Shown in pieces: positions 11,571 through 23,390 of a stretch of DNA of 64,000 nucleotides; the first letter of the stretch is position 1, and every line of letters begins with the position of its first letter. Origin of the DNA: Typhlomys cinereus (lineage: Eukaryota; Chordata; Mammalia; Rodentia; Platacanthomyidae); NCBI GenBank assembly GCA_023101885.1, contig JALPQD010000225.1, positions 1,612,001-1,676,000 of the forward strand, given 5' to 3'. Both the position numbers and the translations under genes were made by a program. The notes below the pieces were generated by a model, which ran no database searches, was not told the origin of the DNA, and saw nothing but the letters and a program-made list of their open reading frames with translations.

Positions 11571-12040
11571 TGTATTAGTTAGCTTCTCTAGAGATGCAGA
11601 ATCGATACAATGAAAAAAATATATATGAAATGTATTGAGTTGGCTTACATATATGGTCGAGGTAGTCCAGCGATGGCTGCCAGTAACTGCTCAGTTTGGT
11701 ATTCAAGTGGGGGATGGCTGAAGGCTGGAGAATTCCTAGAGTCTTTAGCTTAGCTCTCGACTTGGAGGGTTGGAAGGCTAGAGAGTCAAAGAAACTGGGC
11801 AGCTGGAAGGAAGAGCAATTCTTAGCATAGCTGCAAGAAGCATCTCTTCTATTTGGTGGCTTCTTTTTATACAGTTCAGTACTGGGAGGATCCTATGAGA
11901 TCTTTGGAGGTTCTGATAGGATCTAGGGCAGTTATACTCCTTTCAAGTAGTCTCAGTTGATCTTTCCAGGTGTGGTCTCAGCCTATCTTAGTTAATACCA
12001 GGTATGTCAAGTTGACACCCAAGCTTAACTATTACACCAC
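11571..12040 (-). repeat. MaLR-like LTR with TATA box
   Basis: On the minus strand it begins TGGTGTAATAGTTAAGC with a TGTCAACTTGACA block and ends AGAGAAGCTAACTAATACA, the usual termini of rodent MaLR-type LTRs. A TGTATAAAAAG promoter box lies mid-element (about 11866-11877). The same TGTCAACTTGACAG-type start recurs at 41245 and 42824, and AACTAATACAC closes the repeat at 50217. Confidence 0.55.
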
Positions 12041-12260
12041 ATAAAAGGGCAGATATAGTAATCTGCCTTTTTCATCCAAGAGCTGGAGAAACCCTAGGGC
12101 TTATTGGACAGTATGGCTTTACTAGTGAAAGCCAAGCCAATGAGAGACTGTCTCTGAAAGTGGACAATTCTTGGACTTCTGAGAATAGTACCTGAGGTCA
12201 ATCTTTGGCTTTCACATGAATGCCAACACCAGTACCTCTTTCCACAAACTTACACATATA

Positions 12261-12263
<3 letters not shown>

Positions 12264-12307
<44 letters not shown>
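12264..12307. repeat. (CA)n microsatellite
   Basis: About 22 uninterrupted CA units. It lies just left of a minus-strand SINE but is not clearly part of it. Confidence 0.97.
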
Positions 12308-12310
<3 letters not shown>

Positions 12311-12379
12311 GTAATGAAAAAGAAAACAGCATTATAAAATTGGGAGATTTTACTTGTATTATTCTTACAATACCTACAA

Positions 12380-12631
12380 TTTTTTTTTGGTGTGTGTACA
12401 TGTGCATGCAGGTGTCTCTGAGTGTAGAAAAGGGCAGTATATATGCCTGTGGAGGCACAAAGGTGACTTTAGAAATAACCCTGGATCATTTAACTTCCTT
12501 ATTGTTTGGTTCTGGGGCTTCCCAAGTTCTGCCTTTCATGGCTGGAAAGGTAAGCCACTCAGAATTTCCATATGGGATCCAGAATCCAAACTCACTCCTT
12601 TTGCTTAACCCCTGAGCCATTTCTCCAGTCC
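12380..12631 (-). mobile_element. B2-superfamily SINE, older subfamily
   Basis: Minus-strand copy: the right end reads CCATTTCTCCAGTCC, the complement of the tRNA-like head GGACTGGAGAAATGG, preceded by the CCCATATGG and CCTGGATCATT body blocks and a TG-rich tail on the left. The body differs from the young SINEs (for example 54182-54464) but matches 14176-14440 and 50773-51094. Confidence 0.75.
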
Positions 12632-12656
12632 TACAGATGATTATTATTTCATTTTA

Positions 12657-12841
12657 TTTCCTTCCTTCCTTCCTTCCTTCCTTCCTTCCTTCCTTCCTTC
12701 CTTCCTTCCTTCCTTCCTTCCTTCCTTCCTCCCTCCCTCTGTTCCTCCCTCCCTGCCTCTCTCCCTCCCTGCCTCCCTCCCTCCCTGCCTCCCTGCCTCC
12801 CTCCCTGCCTCCCTCCCTCCCTGCCTCCCTCCCTCCCTGCC
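12657..12841. repeat. (TTCC)n microsatellite passing into a CCTCCCTG-type minisatellite
   Basis: 12657-12731 is about 18 pure TTCC units. 12731-12841 is a C-rich array of CCTCCCTG/CCTCCCTCCCTG units with phase slips. The strand asymmetry is complete: almost no A or G appears on the plus strand except the G of CCTG. Confidence 0.95.
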
Positions 12842-13763
12842 TTCTCTTCTTTTATTCCTTTCTTCCAATGCTCTACTATACAGTAAGTCTCCACGGCTGA
12901 AGGGATAGCACATATTGATCCCAGGACTTGAATAAAAAACGCTTGTTGGAATTAAAAGGCTGTAGGAACATATGTAAGAGAATTGCTATAATGAATACAA
13001 ACATGTCCTGGAACGATTTAGAGGTGCAAGGAGAAGGTATAGGCCTTTGGTGGTGAAATGTTGACATGACAAATCCCATGCAGGTCTTGTGGAAGTGCAC
13101 TGTTTCCTATTGTTTCTTTCCTTTGCCTACCAGCTATTTGCTGGAACTATAGGCAGGACCCATCCCATGGCTGACATTCCCTCATCAGTTTACCACATGT
13201 TGGACCTTATTAGTTTCCCTTTCATTGACTGGCAGTACTCTCTGCAGACTGTGGAAAACACGATTACTTCATCAAAGATGAGGACAGAACAAACATTTTA
13301 TTTCTTCTGTAGCCTGTGCCTGCCCATCATCACACCCAGTAGACACTGGGACTCATTAAACAATGGCAAATAATACTTTTCTGGCACCTTTCCGCGAAGT
13401 TCAGTGTCTTCTGTTCTCTTGTATTGTTAAGCACTGTTAAAGAGTTCATGAGAGCAATGGTTTGTAAGCACGTGTGCAGGATATCCTCATTCTAGATGCT
13501 AAATCTTGGCTGTCTGTAACTGCACTCAGTTTCATTCTGAAACTGCCAATGTTTTTTAAATTGCTGATCACATAATAAATGCTTAATAAGTGTTTGTTGA
13601 TCAAATGTATGCACAGGATCTTTTTAGCTTAGAGCAACCAGGAACACTAAGGACAATTATGTGAGGAGAGGGATATTAGTGCAGGTGACAGATAATGATG
13701 ATCAGAGGAGGAGTTTGCAACATGTAAACAGATGAGGCATTAGGAGAAATAGTGACTTCAAGA
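12842..13763. other. No feature recognised
   Basis: Unique text without coding signs. The 94-residue frame near 13089 lacks any recognisable domain, splice context or conserved motif. Confidence 0.5.
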
Positions 13764-14123
13764 AGCAGTGTGCTCAAAGTCTAGCATGGACTAAAGGCAC
13801 TAGAATCCTTGGAGGCTAGGGACTGACGGTCACAGTAGTATTCCTATGCTTAACGGGAACACAGGAAAGGGTTCTGGGAAATGCCCCTGGGTCCTTGCAC
13901 CTCATCGGAGAGGAGGATCCAGAGGAGAGTTTGGCATGCACAATAAAGGATGCTCTGGGGATGAGAGGGGGAGGCACTGGTTGGATGGGAGGGAGGGGAG
14001 AGGGGAGGGGGGAGCAAGGGGACGGGGGGGAGAGGTGGAGGGAGGGAAGGACTGGTGTACTTGTTATGTTTGTATAAGCAGAAATAATAATAATAAAAAA
14101 TGTTAAAAAAAGAGCAGTGTGCT
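13764..14123 (+). mobile_element. 5'-truncated L1 3' UTR with target duplication
   Basis: 13775-14112 is a plus-strand L1 3' end: conserved CTAGCATGGACTAAAGGCAC, the GAGAGGAGGATCCAGAGG block, a G-rich polypurine tract (13958-14050) and a tail of AATAATAATAAAAAATGTTA. AGCAGTGTGCT flanks it at 13764-13774 and 14113-14123. It is a short (338-bp) truncated insertion with no coding sequence. Confidence 0.92.
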
Positions 14124-14175
14124 AAGAATTTCTAAGTGTAGTCTTGAAAAATATTTTACTTTTATTTTGAAAGAA

Positions 14176-14440
14176 GGGGACTGGAGAGATGGTTCAGGGG
14201 TTAAATCCTTTCTTTCACAAGCAAGAGGTCCTGAGTTTGGGTCTCCAGATCCCATGTAAAAATGCCAGACAGAAATAGCAGTGGCCCTGGAAGGTGGAGC
14301 CTGGGAAACCCCAGAACAAAGTAAAAGGAGGTAGAACAATTTAAGATGGTTACTGAAGTCATCCTTGAGTCCCTGAGGGCACACATAGTGCCTTCTTTTA
14401 CACCTTCTGCCACACACACATGCAAAAAATAATAAAATGC
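14176..14440 (+). mobile_element. B2-superfamily SINE, older subfamily
   Basis: Starts GGGGACTGGAGAGATGGTTC (tRNA-like head with A-box TGGTTCAGGGGTTAA and B-box GAGTTTGGGTCTCC), continues with GTCCCATGT-like 'ATCCCATGTAAAAATGCC', and ends in a CACACACA stretch plus AATAATAAAA. It matches the first half of the dimeric SINE at 25640 and so defines an older subfamily than the GTATAGACGCC copies. Confidence 0.85.
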
Positions 14441-15839
14441 TTCAAAAGAAAGATACACAGTCTTACCTGGCTTTTCCATCACCACTACCGCAATAGTTTC
14501 TTTGATCTTAGGCTACTGTTCTGACAAACCAATAAGGTGAATGCAATGAGGATTTATGCATAGACATATGCCTGTTGGGCAGATGGTATATACTGCAAAC
14601 TCTGTTTCCAAGAAGTTCATTGCACATTTGGAGAATAGTAATAGTCATAAATGAAAGCAAATTCGCGGACTACAAACGCCAAATGAATGAGCAAGTGCAC
14701 CTGTCTAGACTGCTGCTTGTGAAGTAGATGCGAAATCCTAGAGAGGTGATCAGACACTGCTGGCCCAGAACCTCCACACACAGCTCCAAAAGTACCATGG
14801 ACTTGCATGGGGATGAAAGGACTATCAGACTCTACTAAATATTAAGGGATATGGCCAAGGGCTTTGAGTTTCTACTCAACAAAACTGCAGCACTCCACTC
14901 TTTATATTTGTATCCTCGCGAGCAGCGGGGAAGCGCACAGCAGAACAGCCGGGTGGTCACTGAGCAGTTACTGGACGTTTTTGCTTTCTAGATGGCTCTC
15001 AGTGCTTTTAACTGATGTCCTGGGGAACTGTGAGGTTTAGAAATTGATTCAAACTGTTCTTTGAAGCTCACCAAAGACTTCCAAAGCCATAGCTGTGTCC
15101 TTAAACTTTCAGGGTTGCCAGGCTTGTAAATGCGAGTGTCCTCAGGGCCCCAGAAAAGTAGAGGAAGACAGTTCCTCTTGCTCTTGAAACCCCAACAGTA
15201 CTGAGGAAGGAAAGTGATCCAACCCATTCTAATTTGAAGGGCGTCATGCCTAGGGAGAAGGGGCAATTTAATGGGCTCACAGGGGTCATATGAGTCACAA
15301 GGGCAAGTCAAGACCTTGAGTGACAGATGCAATTCCCAAATGAGTGGGGCAGATAAGGGAACAGAGGATACTAGAATAAGAACCAAGCAAATATTTACAA
15401 ATTTAAATTGTGCAAGAATTTTTTTCAGCCAAAAAAAATGATTCTGAACTGTACAAAGATAATCGGCCTACTGCTCAGTGGGAGCTTAACTTTGTTTAAC
15501 CGGTTTGCTCATCCTTGAGAAAAGTCTTGGTCTAGAAGCTGCTTGGCTAAGCTTTCCTTCTGCCTGTCTCAGGCAGATTTATAACCTCCTGTGAAGCAGC
15601 CTGTCCTAATGAAAATGCTGACAGCCTGGGTTTTGCCGAAAGGAAGGGCAGAGCTCTGTCAAAGCTAGAAGAAGAATGGAATGCTTCTTGTGCACATGGA
15701 ATGCAGGCTTGTGCACATCTGGTCTACAAGGAAGGCCTCCTGACATGTAGACTCCAGAGTTTGGATTTATATATTTGGGTCTACCTATTTGGATATTTAT
15801 CATAGAGATTTAAAAATTTAAATGGAAAATTCAGAGATC
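14441..15839. other. No gene or repeat recognised
   Basis: About 1.4 kb of unique text. The 132-residue minus frame at 14988-15386 has no recognisable domain and overlaps another frame, so I do not call it a gene. Confidence 0.5.
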
Positions 15840-16143
15840 TGTTTTTATTTATTTTTATTTCTTGTGTGCCTAAGTTTTGTATGTGAGTAGGTGCACATGT
15901 GTGTACAAGAGGGCACTTGAGTGTGTGTGCCTGTGGAAGCCCAAGATTGACATCCTCAATCATCATCCTGAATTGCTCTTCCACATTACTGCTTTGCTCT
16001 GGGGTTACTTGGGCTCTGTCTTTTTTTTACAGGCCTATGTTATATCTGCCAAACATTTTTTTTAATGTGTGATTTGGGGATCAGAATTCAGGTTCTTTTG
16101 TTTGGAGGTAAAAGCTTTGACTACCTTGCCATCTCCCCAGCCC
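15840..16143 (-). mobile_element. B4-like or old B2-superfamily SINE
   Basis: The right end CTACCTTGCCATCTCCCCAG is the complement of a CTGGGGAGATGG tRNA-like head. Left of it come GGGGATCAGAATTCAGG (B-box side), then a TG-rich TGTGGAAGCCCAAGATTGAC block and a TTTATTTATTTTT tail. The block order resembles rodent B4/RSINE1 more than B2. A poly-T interruption sits at 16021-16028. Confidence 0.6.
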
Positions 16144-17310
16144 AGGTCTGTTTTAAAAAGTTTCATTTTTGGTTTCCTTGTTTGAATTGGTTCTGAAAAT
16201 GAGGGCAAGTGGACCCATTGGTTGTTGTAGAAAAAGACTTAGGAGAGTACAAGCTATCATCTATCTTTGCACTATTTGACAGAATGCACTATAACAGAAG
16301 ATGACCTAAAGCAACACAAATTCCTTATCTGGCCCTCTGCTAATACCATCAGTGGGCTCCTGATTAAATAAGTGGTTTGCAAGACATCCCTCCTGCCATT
16401 TGATTTCATATCTCCTGCTTGTATTCTTGTGTCTTTGTATTTGTTCTTAAAATATACAGATCTGTGTTTAATAAAAGTAAAGTACATTTGTTTATCAAAT
16501 TCACTTTGAGTCTTTGAGATACTTGGAAATATTTGTGGTTGCTAACATTACAATGGTGATCTCACTTTTCTAGTAAGAGTGTTGGATGGACTTCAGCAAA
16601 AATAGAAGGAATCAGAGAATAAGTTGCAGAGTCATTACCTTCCAAGGAGCACATAGCCAGTCATGAAAAACAGAAAATTCAATATTGTGCTGTCATGGAA
16701 AGTAGATCATATTCTTCAGAACATTGGATTTGTCTGTTAAGTCCACGTGGGGGTGGAACGATGGCAGGGTTTCCTTAGACATGTTACATTGTGGACACCA
16801 TAATTAGCATTTTCACCTTATAGTGAAATTATATTGTATCATTTGTCATAACAACTAGGTATTGATCTTATTATTTAGTTGAAGATCAGATGCTCAAAAG
16901 ATGAAATAATTTTGCCGAGGTTACCCTGAAGCAAGTCATCGTGTTAGAATTCAAGTCCAAATTTCTTTTCTTTTTTTTTTAAATTATATCCTGCACTCCT
17001 CAAATCCAGACTGTTTATACTGTTATGACCTAATTGTGGATATGAGAATCAGCTCTTTCTATCATTAGATGTTTGTCTCACTAACAAAGAAGTAGTAGTA
17101 TGAATGCAGTGGTAATGCAGAGGTAGACCTCCAGAACTGTGAGGTCAAGATAATTTTCATAATAATAACAGGACATTGATTTCTACCTTGTCATTTCCTT
17201 ACATGTATGAGAGGAGACTGATGGAGGTCACAAGAAATGTGATGGTGCCCCCCTTTTAGGACTAATGATGATGCACTTTCTTATTATCTTTTCTTCATCA
17301 ATGTCACAGT
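16144..17310. other. No gene or repeat recognised
   Basis: Unique AT-rich text; only a poly-T run at about 16970-16981 stands out. Confidence 0.5.
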
Positions 17311-17319
17311 TATTTTTTT

Positions 17320-17675
17320 GAGCTGCATGAGGCAACACTCAAAACAAGCAGCTTAAGGGGAGAAAAGGAGATTTAATTGATTTATGGTTCCAAAGGGAGA
17401 TACAATCCTTCATTGGTGGGAAAGTCTTGGCAAGCTGCCCAAGCTGGACGCAACTTAAATCATCCCATCATGCAGGCTCAACGAACCAGCTGTGGACTCC
17501 AAGAGATGATTGCTCGCTGAAGCAAGGGTAGCACTAACCAACCTCATGGCCCATGCCTTGTGACATGCCTTCCTCTAGCAAGCTCTGCCTCCCAAAGACG
17601 CCATGGCCTTCCTAATATCAACTAAGGATTCAAACACATGAGCCTGTGGAAGACAACCCACATTCAATTAATATT
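17320..17675 (-). repeat. MaLR-like LTR
   Basis: Parallels 8950-9285: AGCTTAAGGGGAGAAAAGG, then GATTTAATTGATTTATGG, a CTCATGGCCCATGCCTTGTG block, and ACACATGAGCCTGTGGAAGA at the right edge (the complement of the 5' end of MaLR-type LTRs). Boundaries are approximate. Confidence 0.55.
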
Positions 17676-17718
17676 TTAAAGGTTGATGAACACATGCCAA
17701 ATAAATAGGAGAGATTTC

Positions 17719-17770
17719 AAGTTTTAGCAATTCTTTTTTTCTTCTTTTTAAATTATTTCTTATTTATTCA

Positions 17771-17820
<50 letters not shown>

Positions 17821-18046
17821 ACCAAGGACGAATTCGGGAATCATCATGGACTACTTCCATTTCCTCCTTGTTTACTCTGCCCCAGAATTCACAGGCTCCG
17901 CCCTACCAGGACCAGAAATGCAGGCCGCCCCCACTTCCACCCGGCATCTATATGTGGGGTCTAGGATTCAAACTCAGGACCTTCAGCCTGCAAGGCAGAG
18001 GCTTAAACCCTGAACCATCTCTCCAGCCCAAGTTTTAGCAATTCTT
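17719..18046 (-). mobile_element. Young B2-superfamily SINE with target duplication
   Basis: Body 17736-18029, minus strand. The head (complement of GGGCTGGAGAGATGG) is at 18010-18029. The body contains the CCTACCAGGACCAGAAATGC, AGGCTCCGCC and CCTCCTTGTTTACTCTGCC blocks common to all young copies. The 3' tail holds (GT)n at 17773-17817 and TTATTTATTCAATTG. AAGTTTTAGCAATTCTT (17 bp) flanks it at 17719-17735 and 18030-18046. tRNA-derived SINEs are transcribed by RNA polymerase III and mobilised by L1. Confidence 0.93.
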
Positions 18047-18723
18047 AAGAGTTCTGAAAGATATTTTTAAAATCAAGTTTGGGAACCTTGGAGAATAAAT
18101 GAATTGGCCTCACTCACCTTCTCTAGTCAAGACCTCTAGGAGGTAAAATTGGACCCTGCCACAAGCTGCTTTGGGCAAGTTGTTTTACTTGTCTGACCCT
18201 TGCTTCCTATTTGTAGTGACAGCCCTAGGGACTATTTTATAGGATGGTTTTCATTGGCAATTAAAATATTAACAAGACTCTCATAGATAATGATTCCAGT
18301 ATTTGCCACTTTGAGATGTGTTTAACTTATTAGCAATAATCTCCTTCACTTCCCAAAATCTGAAAAAACACAAATTAGTTTCTAGTATTGTTCATAAAAT
18401 GGAATAAAATGATCTTAATCTTATTAAAATAATCTATGTTCTTTCTTCAGTGATAATACTCCCTGATCTATGGTATTTGCTGGAGTACGAATCATGTCAG
18501 ACGCATGTCATCAAAGACAAACTACTGAAACACAGTGGGCTATGCAAGTGAAAAGATTTGAAAACAGGAGGGAGTCTGACAGGGGAGATGAAGGGGTGTA
18601 AGGTGAAAAGGAGGGGGATAGGACTTGGGACTAAGGGGTGAAAACTGAAAGTATTATGAATTCACTCCATTCATGTATGTGACATTAAAAAATAAAAGAA
18701 TGAAAAATCATGTTGCAAAATAA
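18047..18723. other. No gene; possible eroded L1-like tail at about 18560-18715
   Basis: 18565-18640 is a purine-rich, G-heavy stretch (GAAGGGGTGTAAGGTG, GGAGGGGGATAGG) followed by an A-rich end near 18690. This resembles old L1 3' ends on the plus strand but lacks the diagnostic blocks. The remainder appears unique. Confidence 0.4.
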
Positions 18724-18753
18724 TATATCTATATCTATATAGATATAGATATA
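18724..18753. repeat. 30-bp perfect palindrome of TATC/GATA units
   Basis: The sequence reads identically on both strands around a centre between 18738 and 18739, pairing C18729 with G18748 and C18735 with G18742. It amounts to TATC-type repeats meeting GATA-type repeats head to head. Confidence 0.95.
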
Positions 18754-18804
18754 GAACATTGATTATCACATCATAATTTACATTTGTGCAAAGCACCTTG
18801 TGTC

Positions 18805-19093
18805 AAGAAGTTGAATTCCGGGGCTGGAGAAGTGGCTCAAGGGTTAAGCCTCTGCCTTGCAGGCAGAAAGTCCTGAGTTGGAATCCTAGACCCCACATAT
18901 AGACACTGGGCAGAAGCGGGGGCGGCCTGCATTTCTGGTCCTGGTAGGGCAGAGCCTGTGAATCCCGGGGCAGAGTAAACAAGGAGGAGCTGGAGGTGTC
19001 CATGGTGGTTCCCGAATTCACCCATGGTTCTACACACACACACACACACGCACAATTGAATAAAAATAATAATAAAAAAAGAAGTTGAATTCC
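18805..19093 (+). mobile_element. Young B2-superfamily SINE with target duplication
   Basis: Body 18820-19078. It begins GGGGCTGGAGAAGTGGCTCA, has the B-box region CCTGAGTTGGAATCC, the CCACATATAGACACTGGGC block, and ends in CACACACACACG, CAATTGAATAAAAATAATAA. AAGAAGTTGAATTCC (15 bp) flanks it at 18805-18819 and 19079-19093. Confidence 0.93.
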
Positions 19094-20287
19094 AACATAT
19101 CTCAGAACTCATATTTGCCTTCCTCTCTAAATCCCCAAGAAATTCTATCCTGACTTAAAATACTGAAAGCTTATTTTGCCTGATTCAAATTCACTAACAG
19201 GAAGAACTAAAGTATACAGAGTTTTTCAATCTGGCTTCTTTTACTCATCTTTCTTATAGGACTTATCTACATTGTTATGAGTTTGGAGGTAGCTCTGCTC
19301 TTTTGCCGGTGGCTTCCATGTTGTGAAGCACGTGGTGCATTCACCTGTCTTGGGGGCAGTGTTCTGATTAACCTGCTATTAACAGTGTACCTGTGAACTT
19401 TCTTATTCCTATCTAGATAGAACTATTCTAATTCCTCAGGAGTGGACTTGTTTGGCAATAGGGGTTGACCATTCATGCTACACTGTGCAGGCCACTCGGG
19501 AACAGTCCATTGCATGTTCAGCTGCTCAATCATTTCCATGCCATTTGCTCTTGTGCTTGCGTGTGATGGTCCTGGAGGCCAACCTTGGGATTGTCCGGGT
19601 GTTTCATCCCAGCATTCTTGCTGATTCCTTACTGGATTTTGAATTTTCATTTCCCTGATGAACAGTGCAGTTAATGTCCATCCCATCTTGTTCAGAAAAT
19701 TGTTTTCTGTGGAGTACATATTTAAAATTTTGCATTTTTTCTTCTTTTTGTGTCATTTGAAGTAGTCATGATATGTTCTACATATATGTTCTTTGACAGT
19801 TTAATATTTAAAGTCCTTTAGAGATACCTTCCAGAATTCTGCAATGTTAATTATTTAAAATTTAAAATGGCAAGGAGCTTTATTTGTACATCTAATTTCA
19901 AATCCATTGCCATGAGCATGAAAGTCATTATAGACATTCAACACACACATTGAGGGGAGGAGACAGCAAGGATTCCTTCTGTAAGTCTGTGTTAGCGTTT
20001 CAGCAGCTCTGTTTATGCACCACTAAATGATCACTCCAGAAAGTGGAGGAACAAGGGACAATACTGTCCTCAGAGCTCACTCATAAGCCATGTATTGTAA
20101 CACTTCACAAATGACTGACCATCAACTCTGAGTCTCTAGACTCAGGGAGTGAGAAGCGACATTGATTTGCAGACATGAAGCCGCCATTCACTGGAGTATG
20201 GGATGGCCTGGGAAGGAATGTGCAGACTTGCTTCCCACTCATCTGGGGAAGGCATGCTTTCGCCATCCCTATACACACCTTTTCTTC
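19094..20287. other. No gene or repeat recognised
   Basis: About 1.2 kb of unique text. Frames near 19423-19719 on both strands overlap and show no domain. Confidence 0.5.
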
Positions 20288-21035
20288 TTTTTTTTATCTC
20301 CCACATTTTATTTTTTTCCTAATCATATAAGCTCAGTAGGTACTTTCATCCTCTCCTTTTCCCCTGTTCTCCCCAGTCATCCCCCTTTGAACTTCCCCCC
20401 TTTCCCCATTCCTTTCACCCCCCCTCCCTCTCTGCCAGTGCCTCCCCTTTCTTCCCTTCCATCCCCTGGAGCATCCCTTTATGTGAACACCAAGCCTTCC
20501 TCTGAGTTCTCCATCCTATGAAGATTCAGGTTCAGTGTAGCCCTGAGCCCCTTCTTGGGTCCCTGTTAGTATGAGAACTCTATTGTGACTGTTTAGTCTC
20601 TTGCCTCTAAGGATCCTACTGCTTGGAGCCCTCTGTGATCCATGCTGGACTTTGGAAGGTCGTTGACATGTCAGCCATTGTGCAGGTCATGCAAAGTCCA
20701 ATCCTGGCTGCTGCAGCAAAACCTTGTGTGGAGCATCTTGTATAGCACTGGTCCTCCCCTTTAGGCTCTTATAGTCTTGCTGCCCCTCTTCCTCAAGGTT
20801 CCTTGAGTTTTAGGATGGGGAGAGATTTGGCTGGTCTGGTTTCAGGTGAATAATGTAGAGTCTTTGGTGTTTTGAATTACAGTTTGTTGTTGTTTTCAGT
20901 TTTGCTTTTCCTGCGCTGCCCTTGCTGCATCCCGATTGTATTGAAGATCACCTCCTAACCAAAGACAAAAGACTGTTTTAAATGAAGATCTTAATATAAG
21001 AGGAGACTCAGAAGTAGATATGAGAATAGGAGTGG
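20288..21035 (-). mobile_element. Older L1 3' UTR fragment
   Basis: Minus-strand L1 tail with a longer 5' extent than most here. It has the C-rich block (20350-20470), CTCTAAGGATCCTA, CATGCAAAGTCCAAT, GTGTGGAGCATCTTG, and then the region upstream of the 3' UTR core (TGTTTTCAGTTTTGCTTTTC, AAGACAAAAGACTG) that matches about 49400-49550 of the full-length copy. Divergence is clearly higher than for 36925-37706. Confidence 0.8.
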
Positions 21036-21554
21036 GACGCAGCAGTACCTTTTCAAGGACAGCTGAGCATTAGTGTGCAGGGCCTGCTGTAGCTTTTTCC
21101 TTGTCCCTGACCTTGAAAACTTCTTTCTCATGAGTCTTTTCCCCAGTGATATATCCTGTCCCAGAACCAAGCCTTTCTTGTCCTGCTTCGACTAAGATTT
21201 TGGTTTTTATATGCATTCCGGCTCAGCTGCTAGGAGGTTCACAAGTTTGAGGTACCAGGATGTACTTGGGGCAGACAGGAATGATCAGGCCACATAACCC
21301 TTCTTAAGGTGCATCAGAAAAAAGCCATTCTTGGGCATGAAAGTCAGCTCACCATTCATCTACTGTGACACCTTACAATAGCGAAAGAAGTTAGGACCTT
21401 TTCCCTTGTGGTATTCGCAGGGCAGGTTTGGTTATTCAAAGTGGCAGTAGAGACAGTCCTTAACAGGAAAATTGTATAAAAACAAAGCACACATTATTGT
21501 ATCAATATCAGAGAACTTTCCTTTTGTGAGAATAGCCTGTTTTGATACAGTTTT
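21036..21554. other. No feature recognised
   Basis: Unique text without coding signs. Confidence 0.45.
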
Positions 21555-21598
21555 TTGATCCTTTGTGTTTATGGCATATGTTTGTGTGTGGTATGTAT

Positions 21599-21634
<36 letters not shown>

Positions 21635-21815
21635 GCTATATGACAATAGGCATGTGCCTGTCATGGTGCATGGTAGAGCTCAGAGGACCACCTCAGGCGT
21701 TGTTCTTTGCTGCCCACCTTGTTGTCACTTGTGTGCTAGGCAAGTTGATTTACAAGCTTACAGGGATTCTCCAGTGTTTTGCAGGTGTTTGCTTCTGCAT
21801 GCTTTTCTGATACAC
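21555..21815 (-). mobile_element. B4-like SINE fragment with (GT)n
   Basis: (GT)n at 21599-21633 is followed by GGCATGTGCCTGTCATGG, GAGCTCAGAGGACCACCTCA and a CACCTTGTTGTCACTTGTGT block, the order seen in rodent B4/RSINE-type SINEs read on the minus strand. The tRNA-like head is missing. Confidence 0.5.
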
Positions 21816-22521
21816 ATTTGAGGGAAAAATTTGGCAATTTGTTTCTGTGGTCATGGAAAGGTCATGAAATTATTCCTTTCATAATTTACTTGGGAACGAA
21901 TTGAAAATGCAGAAATTACTTCATTTATAAAGGTGTTCAGTGTGGCTGTATGTATGAATACTGAACAACTGATAATATCCCAAGTAACACAATGAAGCTG
22001 TCATGAAGAAGCCAACCAAAGAAGCATTATGTTGTTTTAAGAGTGATATTTATAATCTCTGGATTAAAACAGTGTATAGTCACCAGGTTTTAATGGATGC
22101 TTTTTCAAACTCATGATGATCTCTCACGATTGTCAAACATCAACAGATAGATGGATGCTAAAGTGTTTTAATCTTTTGTACTGAAAATAAAGCTGTTTGT
22201 TGGGCTTTATAGTATAAAGTCACCTAGAAGTATGAAAAGAGGGGTTGGGCTTGTCACTCTTAGTGCTTTCTGTTGGAAGCCTCGGGTACTTGCAGTGGAT
22301 TTCAAGGGGTGTGCATGCATCCCACCTGCAGGATTAATTGTACTTAGGAAGTTATTACAAATGGAAACTCTGGGCCAGAAGTGCTGGCAAGGGACCCATA
22401 GTCACTTGCAGGTGACTCTAACTCACCTGTGTTTCACAAACATTACTTGTGCTTCTGGCTGAGACAGACACATTCTTCTATGTCAGCCTCTTTGTCCACC
22501 AATTTATTTGTCAAAGAGAAC
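21816..22521. other. No feature recognised
   Basis: Unique text. The 76-residue frame at 22232 shows no domain. Confidence 0.45.
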
Positions 22522-23390
22522 AATTTTTTAATTTTTTATGTTTTATTATTAATTATATTAACAATTAATTTTTATATTTTCATCATCCATTACTTAACCC
22601 TACCCCATCCATCCACACTATTCGTTCTCCTTTACAGCTAGTTTTTCTCCCTCTCTAATGTCTTGCTGGATGTGCAATCCACTGGGTACCTTCAAGGATG
22701 CCTTCATTTGTCAGTGCCTGGGCATTTGCCAGTTCATGAATATTGGTGTGTAAACTATAGGGTATAGAGGATTCCTCTCTGTCCTGTTCAGCACCAGTCT
22801 CATACAGTCTCTCAGATTAATGTTGTATTTCATGGGACCTTCTTTGTCTATGGAAAGATGTTGATAAGTCAGTTATGTGGAGATCTAATGGAAGTAGACA
22901 CCACTTCATTGAATTCTTGGGTATTAAAGCCTTGATACTATCTGACATTATCTCTCCCCATTCTCTGACTTTTGAGTGCCTACTATTTTCCTTGAGGTTC
23001 CCTGAGCCTTGAGATGGTAGTGATTTAGATGTTCTGATTAAGGTCAAGCTGTCCATAACACTATTACTTTGTACCTTGGGCTAGTTGTATCCCTGCATTA
23101 TGTATCTTCCATTACACGGGGATGCTTCTTGGTTGAGTGCTGAGTGCTCCTTTGATCTACAATGAAAAATGTGTAGATGGTAGCTTACTACCAAGTATTT
23201 ATAGCTAACCCTACAAAGTTAATTTTCTCCGAATCTATGCTAGCTCTAATCGTTGGCTTTTTGGCTTGGTTTATATTGCCAGGCATGTGTTCCTTGCTGT
23301 GAATCAGACTCTAATGTCAGTCAGAAAGCAGTTGGTTACCCCAATACCTTAAAACTATGATTGCGCTACTAGACTCTTCTTGATAGAGCT
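22522..23390 (-). repeat. Possible old L1-type 3' UTR
   Basis: A T-rich start (22522-22590, an A-tail on the minus strand), then a pyrimidine-rich stretch, then CCTTGAGGTTCCCTGAGCCTTGAGATGG (about 22990-23018), which parallels the TTCCTTGAGTTTTAGGATGG block of recognised L1 tails. The rest is too diverged to align by eye, so this is a tentative call and the right boundary is uncertain. Confidence 0.4.

Noticed and set aside
12198..12913. Frames of repeating TH/CV, LPSF or EGRK residues
   Set aside because: They are translations of the (CA)n, (TTCC)n and CCTCCCTG repeats.
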